DNA of 6,631 nt from Planctomycetes bacterium RBG_16_43_13 (GTDB lineage: Bacteria > Planctomycetota > MHYJ01): the NCBI GenBank assembly GCA_001828445.1, contig MHYJ01000094.1, forward strand, positions 1 through 6,631. Reading direction: 5' to 3'. The position numbers were made by a program, and so were the translations under genes. The first letter of the stretch is position 1. Each line of letters starts with the position of its first letter. Under the pieces are notes generated by a model. That model saw only the letters and a program-made list of their open reading frames with translations, did no database searches and was not told where the DNA came from. Positions 1 through 5,940 of the stretch are shown here, piece after piece.

Positions 1-21
1 CATCCATATATGCTTATTCAT
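1..21 (-). CDS. 5' end of an unidentified gene downstream of the solute-binding protein (partial)
   Basis: Only the first seven codons are inside the window (M-N-K-H-I-W-M, reading leftward from the ATG at 21-19). The start is supported by a perfect GGAGGT ribosome binding site at 35-30, with 8 nt between it and the ATG. The gene follows the solute-binding-protein stop on the same strand after a 49-nt gap that shows no strong terminator, so the two are probably cotranscribed. Another component of the same system is possible by context, but seven residues do not identify a product. Confidence 0.5.
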
Positions 22-29
22 ATCAATTT

Positions 30-35
30 ACCTCC
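30..35 (-). promoter_or_regulatory. Shine-Dalgarno site GGAGGT for the partial gene at the left edge
   Basis: Read on the minus strand, GGAGGT lies 8 nt before the ATG at 21-19, which is an ideal match and spacing. It is the only strong Shine-Dalgarno site in the window; the other starts have weak sites or none. Upstream, ACTTCC (minus strand, 48-43) can pair with all six bases across a 7-nt loop (one U-G wobble), so the site may be partly sequestered in the RNA. Confidence 0.6.
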
Positions 36-70
36 GAAGTGGGGAAGTTTAATTCATCTTGGCTCTGTTG

Positions 71-1333
71 TCAACGCATATTTTTGATAAGGGCATCCAA
101 ATCCTCTTTTTTGCCAACGAGATAGAAATACATTGGCTCTTCCCCAAGGAATATACAAGGCAAGTCCTCTTCGACTATTGACATTATTTTTGCCTTTATT
201 ACCTCTCGTGCGGATGATTCAAATGTTTCGTCAAGCTCTGAGATTAGTTTGTCTACATATTCATTTGAATAGCCCCAAATATTCCTTTGTGAGTGAAATT
301 GTGTAACGTTCAAATAGGATGGATATTTATCACTTATGAATACTTCAGCGTTATTGCTATAATCTTCCCATCTGGCGTATAGAGCTTTTCTAATAATAAC
401 GTCACATCCTATTGCTTTCCAAGCAAATGATGTCTTATCAGCATATTTTTGGGGTGGAACATATATTATCTCTATGGGTATATTTAATTTGATAGAACGT
501 TTCCCCTGCAAGGCATCGTAGAGAATCTTTCTTCTATTGATATTTTTGTATTTTGGATTGCGGAGATTAAAATTTACTATAAAATGCCTCTTTAGTTGAG
601 ATGGTATGACACGGATATTATGATATTTAGGAATATGGTCATTATATTGGAACTGGGCAATCCATTCAGCACCTTTAACTTCTTTTATAATTATATTATC
701 AGCGGTTCCATATACTCCTTTTCCAATAGAGGTGAGGTCTGTAAGCTTATAGTAGGACATTTTATTAGTTTTTAATGGCATAACGTTGGATAACAGAGGG
801 AGAAAGTCAGCTTTATTATTAAAATCTATTATCTGCTCTATCTGCGGTTTACTTGTTTCGTCGAAGGCATTTCTACCGAATAAGTCATATGGGAGTTCTT
901 GGCTTTTTGATACAAGTTTAGAGAATATAAACTTTATGTAGCTATTTCCTACATCTTCTACACTGGATAAGTTTTTTAACCTTAGGTCACTCTTGCCACT
1001 CGCAATCACGTTTTTTATATATTTATCCATTGTAGTATAGCTTGCCTTAGCCCCATCTGGTAGGATGGCGTTTTCTTTTATTTTAAGTTTGACAGATAGG
1101 GTAGCTGAGAAACTCTTTGCTAAATCAGGCACGATGTTACCATCTTTATCGTATTTTAGTATCCGCCTCTGCTCTTCGAGGAACTGGTTAAGCGGCTTTA
1201 TAAATTCAAGATGGCTTACTTTTCTTTGTTGTGGTCTTTCTTGTTTTGGAGAATAGTTTACTCCAATAAATGGTAATACTATAAATCCAAACAATATGGC
1301 AGTCGGTATAAGTATTCTTAAGGTTTTCCCCAT
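71..1333 (-). CDS. Small membrane-anchored family 5 (peptide/nickel-type) ABC transporter substrate-binding protein
   Basis: This 420-residue protein resembles extracellular solute-binding proteins of family 5 (SBP_bac_5, the OppA/DppA/NikA group), which deliver peptides, nickel or other solutes to ABC permeases. Visible family landmarks are a D-x-x-G-x-I-x-P-x-L-A-x-S-F segment (residues 62-75) followed by L-K-I-K-x-x-A-x-x-x-D-G (83-94); V-N-F-N-L-R-N-P-x-Y-x-N-I-N-R-R-K (253-269), matching the family's FN...P..d.rvR block; and W-G-Y-S-N-E-Y-V-D-K-L-I (353-364) with the terminal E-E-D-L-P-C-I-F-L-G segment (388-397). Residues 6-24 form a hydrophobic signal or anchor segment without a lipobox cysteine; the only cysteines are C310 and C393. 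At 420 residues it is clearly shorter than the usual 500-550, with reduced N-terminal and middle regions. No Shine-Dalgarno site precedes the ATG. The gene is AT-rich (hand count about 30% GC over 541-660). The ligand is unknown, and no permease or ATPase is in view. Confidence 0.75.
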   Translation of the reverse strand: MGKTLRILIPTAILFGFIVLPFIGVNYSPKQERPQQRKVSHLEFIKPLNQFLEEQRRILKYDKDGNIVPDLAKSFSATLSVKLKIKENAILPDGAKASYTTMDKYIKNVIASGKSDLRLKNLSSVEDVGNSYIKFIFSKLVSKSQELPYDLFGRNAFDETSKPQIEQIIDFNNKADFLPLLSNVMPLKTNKMSYYKLTDLTSIGKGVYGTADNIIIKEVKGAEWIAQFQYNDHIPKYHNIRVIPSQLKRHFIVNFNLRNPKYKNINRRKILYDALQGKRSIKLNIPIEIIYVPPQKYADKTSFAWKAIGCDVIIRKALYARWEDYSNNAEVFISDKYPSYLNVTQFHSQRNIWGYSNEYVDKLISELDETFESSAREVIKAKIMSIVEEDLPCIFLGEEPMYFYLVGKKEDLDALIKNMR

Positions 1334-1350
1334 AATATAAGTTAATTACA

Positions 1351-1379
1351 ATTATATTGACACTCTGTAGAGTGGGCAA
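1351..1379 (-). promoter_or_regulatory. Sigma70-like promoter for the solute-binding-protein gene
   Basis: On the minus strand there is a -35-like TTGCCC (1379-1374, four of six consensus bases), a 17-bp spacer, and a perfect -10 TATAAT (1356-1351). Transcription would begin near 1344, giving a leader of roughly 11 nt before the ATG at 1333, with no room for a Shine-Dalgarno site and none seen. The element shares nearly all its bases with the rightward promoter. This is read from consensus matches only. Confidence 0.6.
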
Positions 1380-1385
1380 TAGAAT
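1357..1385 (+). promoter_or_regulatory. Sigma70-like promoter for pyrF and the downstream genes
   Basis: There is a perfect -35 TTGACA (1357-1362), a 17-bp spacer and a -10 TAGAAT (1380-1385, five of six consensus bases). Transcription would be expected to start near 1392, only about 2 nt before the pyrF ATG at 1394, so the mRNA would be leaderless or almost so. In agreement, no Shine-Dalgarno sequence precedes that ATG. No other promoter is obvious before gatB, so this one may serve the whole plus-strand series. Confidence 0.65.
1361..1374. promoter_or_regulatory. Perfect palindrome CACTCT-gt-AGAGTG, candidate operator between divergent promoters
   Basis: Two 6-bp arms in perfect inverted repeat flank a 2-bp centre. 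The palindrome overlaps the last two bases of the rightward -35 and the innermost base of the leftward -35, and otherwise fills the shared spacer. A dimeric DNA-binding protein here could block or switch both promoters. It is too short, and too close to the start codons, to be a convincing terminator. The binding protein is not known, and no regulator gene lies in the window. Confidence 0.45.
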
Positions 1386-1393
1386 TCGTCTCT

Positions 1394-2299
1394 ATGCGTA
1401 ATCTCGCTGATAGATTAATAAGGGATATAAAAAAGAAAAGGAGTTATGTAGTTGTGGGGTTAGACCCACGTCTTGAACTGTTACCGGCATCATTTAGAAG
1501 GGGGGCTAATAATGCAAAGAAGGCAGCGAAGACGATAGAGAGATTCAATCGAGCAGTTATTGATATTGTTGAATCTTATGCGGTAGCTATAAAGCCGCAG
1601 ATTGCCTTCTATGAGAGATGGGGGCACTCAGGGATAGGCGCTTTCAAAACTACTTGTGGCTATGGTCAAGAGAAAGGGTTGTTAGTTATTGGCGACGTGA
1701 AACGAGGTGACGTGCCGAGCACAGCAGAGGCGTATGCAGAGGCGTATTTAGGCAAAAATAGCCCTGTAGTTGCGGATGCTATCACAGTAAATCCGTTCTT
1801 CGGAACGGACAGCATAGAGCCGTTTACAAAGATGGCAAAAAAAACTGGCAAAGGGCTGTTTATACTCGTTAAAACATCTAATCCGTCATCTGCAGAGATA
1901 CAGGACCTAAGATTAGATGGAAAATATCTCTACGAAATTTTAGCGGAGAGAACTGTGGAGTGGGGGAGTACCCTGATTGGTAAGAACGGTTATTCCTCTG
2001 TCGGTGCAATAGTTGGTGCTACTTATCCATCACAGGCAAAGGTAATAAGGGCTATATTGCAGAGGAACTTCATACTCATACCTGGCTACGGTGCGCAGGG
2101 GGGTAAAGCAGAGGACTTGAGACACTATTTTAATCCTGATGGTTTGGGGGCGATAGTATCTGCCTCTCGCAGTATAACATTTGCATATAGGGGGCAGCCG
2201 TATGATAAGAAGTATGGTGAACGTAAATGGGAGTTAGCAGTAGAGCAGGCGGTTAAAAATATGAGGGATGAGGTTAATTCTAATGTCATTAAGGGATAA
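1394..2299 (+). CDS. pyrF: Orotidine 5'-phosphate decarboxylase, type II
   Basis: PyrF decarboxylates orotidine 5'-monophosphate to UMP, the last step of de novo pyrimidine synthesis, in the cytoplasm. The 301-residue protein fully matches the family signature: V-I-G-D-V-K-R-G-D-V-P-S-T at residues 98-110, with catalytic D101, K103 and D106. Other landmarks are V-G-L-D-P-R (21-26, substrate aspartate), K-P-Q (67-69), V-G-A-T (207-210), P-G-Y-G-A-Q-G-G (230-237) and S-A-S-R-S-I (256-261, with R259 likely contacting phosphate). Length and the R-W-G-H-S-G-I segment (75-81) point to the longer type II subfamily rather than the approximately 230-residue Escherichia coli type. The N-terminus aligns with the family from the first methionine, which supports the ATG start even though there is no Shine-Dalgarno site. 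It is divergent from the solute-binding-protein gene and ends 9 nt before the next start. Confidence 0.95.
   Translation: MRNLADRLIRDIKKKRSYVVVGLDPRLELLPASFRRGANNAKKAAKTIERFNRAVIDIVESYAVAIKPQIAFYERWGHSGIGAFKTTCGYGQEKGLLVIGDVKRGDVPSTAEAYAEAYLGKNSPVVADAITVNPFFGTDSIEPFTKMAKKTGKGLFILVKTSNPSSAEIQDLRLDGKYLYEILAERTVEWGSTLIGKNGYSSVGAIVGATYPSQAKVIRAILQRNFILIPGYGAQGGKAEDLRHYFNPDGLGAIVSASRSITFAYRGQPYDKKYGERKWELAVEQAVKNMRDEVNSNVIKG
1724..1747 (+). repeat. Perfect 12-bp tandem duplication inside pyrF
   Basis: GCAGAGGCGTAT occurs twice in direct succession and encodes A-E-A-Y-A-E-A-Y at residues 111-118, directly after the catalytic signature. The two copies use identical codons throughout. The frame is kept and the protein looks intact, so the repeat is either a small in-frame duplication or a conserved helix whose codons happen to match. 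Confidence 0.85.
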
Positions 2300-2308
2300 C
2301 AGTTTCAA

Positions 2309-3433
2309 ATGCAGATACTAATTTTCGTTGTGCTCTTATCGGCGTTTTTTACATCCTTTATAGCTACACTCTTAATGAGAAGGGTTGCACTCAAATATTT
2401 GTTTCTCGATATACCTGGTGGTAGGAAGCAACATTCTCATCCTATTCCACTTGGTGGTGGTATAGCGGTAGCGATTGGCGTAGGGCTACCAATATTATGT
2501 GGGGTGTTGGTTGCTTATATACATAGGAATACTAACTATTTCAATTTTTTACCTGATGGCATTGTTAGGCACACAGGTGGTGTGTTGACGAGATTACCTC
2601 AGTTGTTGATAATCTTCTTAGGTGGTTGTGTAATACTGTTATTAGGACTGATAGACGATAAAAAGGGTTTATCGCCGTGGTTTAAGTTGTTAGTTGAGAC
2701 GATAGTTGCTGTAGGGCTTGCTTTAGGAGGGATTAAGTTAAGCGTGTTTATGGGAGGGGAGACGGGTTATGTTGTAAGCGTAGTTTTAACAGTGCTATGG
2801 GTATTGGTAATTACTAACGCATTTAATCTGCTCGACCATATGGATGGGGTGTGTAGTGGTGTCGTCGCAGTAGTTTGCATATCGTTTTTGATAATAGCTA
2901 TTATGATAGGAGAGCATTTTATATCACTTCTTGTAGCCGCAATCCTCGGCTCTGTATTATCTTTTCTCATCTTTAACACACATCCCGCAAAGATATTTCT
3001 CGGAGATGCCGGCAGTTTATTCGTAGGTTATATTCTATCAGCACTAACCATTGTATTTACATTTTATAATGCGGACTATCTGCTTTATTCATATTTTGTT
3101 CCTATCATTGTATTAGCCGTGCCACTTTTTGATACATTGATGGTGGTGTTGATACGGCTAAAGTCGGGAAGAAGTATTTTCGAAGGAGATAGAAATCACT
3201 TAGCCCATCGACTCCTTGGCCTTGGTATGTCTGTAAGAGGTGCCGTACTCGTTGTTTATGTCCTTACTCTCTGCACAGGACTATCGGCTATCCTATTATA
3301 TCAGGTTAGGGCTGTGGGTGCTAGTATAATACTTCTACAGGTTATTTTGATTCTCATAATAGTAACCCTTCTTGAGACAAAGGGTAGAAATAAAATTAAC
3401 GCTGAAGAAGGGCAGAAAGCAAATAATGGATAA
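2309..3433 (+). CDS. wecA: WecA/TagO-type polyprenyl-phosphate N-acetylhexosamine-1-phosphate transferase
   Basis: This 374-residue integral membrane protein belongs to the MraY/WecA/TagO family (glycosyl transferase family 4). These enzymes move a sugar-1-phosphate, commonly GlcNAc-1-P from UDP-GlcNAc, to undecaprenyl phosphate on the cytoplasmic face, starting O-antigen, teichoic acid or exopolysaccharide synthesis. Landmarks in order are D-I-P-G-G-R-K-Q-H (34-42) with P-L-G-G-G (47-51), the D-D pair at 116-117 followed by L-S-P-W-F-K-L (121-127), N-A-F-N-L-L-D-H-M-D-G (170-180), I-F-L-G-D-A-G-S (229-236) and G-R-S-I-F-E-G-D-R-N-H-L-A-H-R-L (287-302). Roughly ten hydrophobic segments run between them. 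The last motif is usually H-x-H-H; here the middle histidine is alanine (A299). The WecA rather than MraY assignment rests on the N-L-L-D-x-M-D-G form and the HxxHRL region; sugar specificity is not established. The start lies 9 nt after the pyrF stop with a weak AAGGGA, and the end overlaps the ligase start by 8 nt. Confidence 0.88.
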   Translation: MQILIFVVLLSAFFTSFIATLLMRRVALKYLFLDIPGGRKQHSHPIPLGGGIAVAIGVGLPILCGVLVAYIHRNTNYFNFLPDGIVRHTGGVLTRLPQLLIIFLGGCVILLLGLIDDKKGLSPWFKLLVETIVAVGLALGGIKLSVFMGGETGYVVSVVLTVLWVLVITNAFNLLDHMDGVCSGVVAVVCISFLIIAIMIGEHFISLLVAAILGSVLSFLIFNTHPAKIFLGDAGSLFVGYILSALTIVFTFYNADYLLYSYFVPIIVLAVPLFDTLMVVLIRLKSGRSIFEGDRNHLAHRLLGLGMSVRGAVLVVYVLTLCTGLSAILLYQVRAVGASIILLQVILILIIVTLLETKGRNKINAEEGQKANNG

Positions 3434-5936
3434 TAGAACAGGCCGCATACTTTCATACGTCTGTATATTTGTCGTATCGCTACAGATAATGCTCCGCCTC
3501 TTAGTAAATGGTGATGTTGCCTCGTTTGGTGAGAATATGCTGGTTCATTCACTTATATGGGCGGCTGTAGCTGTATGGTTGCTTTCAAGTACCCTGAAAG
3601 GCGGTTTTACCTTTAGGTTTACGGGCTTGGAGATACCATTTGTGGTCTTTGCGGTAATGTGCGTCGTCTCATACTTCATTGCCGCCTATAAGCAACCCGC
3701 CGCTTTATACGGTTTCGCCTACCTGTCATATATGCTGTTATTTATTTTTGTGGTTAATTTCTTCGACGAAAGGACTAAATACATACTCTTCAGCGTGTTG
3801 TCAGCGATGGTATTTACCCTTGTTGTATATTCTATGTTTCAGTATTACTGGCTCTTTGATATTGCACGAGAGGAGTTCAGGAAGAATCCAAATATAGCTA
3901 ATCTTCCCCCAGAGTTACGGAAAGAGTTTGAGTGGCGGTTGGCTGGCGATGAGGTGTTCTCAACATTCGTATTATCAAATTCATTTGCTGGATTTTTAGT
4001 AGTATTTATCCCTCTAATATTGGGTGCTACGGTAGACCTGTATAGGCGTCTAAAAGAGAACGTATCATCTTTTGTTCTAATAATCAGGGTATGTCTAATT
4101 GCTATATCTCTGTATGCCTTTTATCTAACTGGTTCGAAAGGAGGTACTGTAGCATTTGTCTCTGTGATAGCTGTGTTTATAGGATATTTTCTTCTGAGGA
4201 ACTATAGCAACTGGAGGAAAGTGGTTACGCTTATAATACCTGCCCTGTTACTTCTGGCTATAGTATTGATGGCAAGTGGATTAGTAGGTTATGTATTAGA
4301 GAAGGACCCATCTACCAAGATTCGCTCAACCTACTGGGATTCTGCTCTAAATACGATAAAGAATCACCTGATTGTAGGAGTAGGAATTAGTAACTATGCG
4401 GACTATCATACAATCTATAAATCAGAGGAACAGAACGAAGTTACGAAGGTTCATAATGACTACCTTCAGATAACCGCTGAAACGGGCTTAATAGGGCTAT
4501 TAGCGTTTCTATCCATCTGGATTATACTATTTATGAAGGTTATATGGTCGTCAAAACCTCCTGAACTGGCTTCACCTTTGCAGGAAAGAAATAGCCAAGC
4601 AATATCAGATATATTTCCTTATACCAAATTACTTGTGCCAATTGCCTTCTTTATAGCCCTGATACTTGCTTATAAGTTGACTGATGCCTTTAATGACCTG
4701 AATATAAAACCGGAGTGGAAGATTATACTCTATACATACCGTGATGAGATTGGATATATTCGCACTGTAGAACTGCCCTCTCTTGGGCTTATTCTCTTTG
4801 GCTTTATGCTTGTCTATTTCTTTATTAACTATAAGCAGGATTTACTACTTGATGCACAAGGGACAGATAGAACATTTACTAAGCTTGGTATGGCGGCAGG
4901 GCTTGTGGGATTTTTAGTCCATATAATCGTTGACTTCGATTTTTATGTGTTTGGTGTTTCGGAGATGATATTTGTGGTGATGGCACTCCTGATACTCGTC
5001 TGCGGTAAGGGTAGTTTCAAGGAGATAAGAGTTGGTAGGTGGCTAACTTCATTTTTCGCTTTAGTGGCTGTTATAATTTTAATACCAATAATAGTTATAT
5101 TAAATAGAGTTATGGTGTCAGGTAGCACTCAGGCAGGTCAGGAATCAGGTATATTGCGTGACGCAGTTATACAGCTACAGAGGGGAAATCTTTGGGAGGG
5201 GCGATTAGAGCCGGAGTGGGAGTTTAACGAGCGGGGGCAACCTATCAAGCAAAAGGGGACAAAGTTCATAGATGGTGCATCTAAACTATTTAAGCAGGCG
5301 GCAGAACTAAATCCTATAGATATACGTCCCTACCTTGAATTAGGCGGCATAAATTATAGGGAGTTTAAGGCGAAAGCTGAGGCGGGTAACTATGGCGAGG
5401 CGGAGAAGTTTATACAGCCGTCTATATATAGTATCAAAAAGGCAATATCGGTTCGCTCGGCTAATTTCCAGCTCCGTAGTTGGTTGGGGGACTATCTCTA
5501 TGATTTTAGCAAAATGTATGAGAAAATAGGACGACGGGATAAGCAAGAGGAATATTTCAGGCAGGCATTTGATGCCTATAAAGAAGCGAAGGAACATTAT
5601 CCCACCCGCGCCCAGACGAGATGGCGCTATGGTAAGATGCTCGAGGAGAGTGGTAAACAGCAAGAGGCGTTTGAAGAGTACAAAATCGCTATTCACCTTA
5701 ATAAGAAGGCGAATGAGGCACAACTCGACAGATTGATGTTGATAGCAGAGATACAGGATGTATTCCGCTATGGTAAGACGCTCGAGTCATTGGGAAGGAA
5801 GGAGGAAATGGTGGAGGCATATAGGTCAGCGGTTCACCTTGATGAAGTAATAAAGGAAAAGAATAGACGGGAGAAAACCAATGTCCCTACAATTTCCCCA
5901 AGCGATTTAGGATATGCGAAGGAGAGGATAAAGTAA
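3426..5936 (+). CDS. O-antigen ligase/polymerase family membrane protein with C-terminal TPR region
   Basis: This is an 836-residue protein numbered from the ATG. The N-terminal two-thirds is a polytopic membrane region of the Wzy/WaaL type (O-antigen ligase domain), whose members polymerise lipid-linked glycan or transfer it to an acceptor on the periplasmic side. Typical landmarks are L-T-G-S-K-G-G-T (234-241), [11 protein letters not shown] (298-308, with R300), [11 protein letters not shown] (314-324), the V-H-N-D-Y-L-Q motif (342-348, with H343) before G-L-I-G-L-L-A-F (354-361), and H-I-I-V-D-F-D-F-Y (499-507). A last membrane segment spans about 540-558. Residues 613-810 are hydrophilic and helical with TPR-like units, for example near 616-645, 690-722 and 730-760, and probably lie outside the cytoplasmic membrane. 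The ATG at 3426 overlaps the wecA-like stop by 8 nt, suggesting translational coupling. A TTG 54 nt upstream would add 18 charged residues and is less likely. Ligase, polymerase or protein glycosyltransferase activity cannot be separated from sequence alone. Confidence 0.85.
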   Translation: MDNRTGRILSYVCIFVVSLQIMLRLLVNGDVASFGENMLVHSLIWAAVAVWLLSSTLKGGFTFRFTGLEIPFVVFAVMCVVSYFIAAYKQPAALYGFAYLSYMLLFIFVVNFFDERTKYILFSVLSAMVFTLVVYSMFQYYWLFDIAREEFRKNPNIANLPPELRKEFEWRLAGDEVFSTFVLSNSFAGFLVVFIPLILGATVDLYRRLKENVSSFVLIIRVCLIAISLYAFYLTGSKGGTVAFVSVIAVFIGYFLLRNYSNWRKVVTLIIPALLLLAIVLMASGLVGYVLEKDPSTKIRSTYWDSALNTIKNHLIVGVGISNYADYHTIYKSEEQNEVTKVHNDYLQITAETGLIGLLAFLSIWIILFMKVIWSSKPPELASPLQERNSQAISDIFPYTKLLVPIAFFIALILAYKLTDAFNDLNIKPEWKIILYTYRDEIGYIRTVELPSLGLILFGFMLVYFFINYKQDLLLDAQGTDRTFTKLGMAAGLVGFLVHIIVDFDFYVFGVSEMIFVVMALLILVCGKGSFKEIRVGRWLTSFFALVAVIILIPIIVILNRVMVSGSTQAGQESGILRDAVIQLQRGNLWEGRLEPEWEFNERGQPIKQKGTKFIDGASKLFKQAAELNPIDIRPYLELGGINYREFKAKAEAGNYGEAEKFIQPSIYSIKKAISVRSANFQLRSWLGDYLYDFSKMYEKIGRRDKQEEYFRQAFDAYKEAKEHYPTRAQTRWRYGKMLEESGKQQEAFEEYKIAIHLNKKANEAQLDRLMLIAEIQDVFRYGKTLESLGRKEEMVEAYRSAVHLDEVIKEKNRREKTNVPTISPSDLGYAKERIK

Positions 5937-5940
5937 CAAT

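Noticed and set aside
1065..1256. 63-residue plus-strand open frame opposite the solute-binding-protein gene
   Set aside because: It is antisense to a well-supported coding region, and its composition reflects the reverse complement of that gene.
1361..1374. Palindrome as a rho-independent terminator
   Set aside because: The stem is only 6 bp with a 2-nt centre and no following T run, and it lies between divergent starts, where a terminator is not expected.
3372..3425. Upstream TTG start that would extend the ligase by 18 residues
   Set aside because: The extension is charged and unlike a membrane-protein N-terminus, and it lies entirely inside the preceding gene. The ATG at 3426 overlaps the upstream stop in a typical coupled arrangement.
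3301..3552. 83-residue minus-strand open frame across the wecA-ligase junction
   Set aside because: Both plus-strand genes have family motifs and a coupled junction here; the reverse frame shows no recognisable feature.
5340..5723. 127-residue open frame on the minus strand
   Set aside because: It is opposite the TPR region of the ligase gene, with no recognisable domain and no supporting ribosome binding site noted, and the plus-strand frame is clearly coding there.
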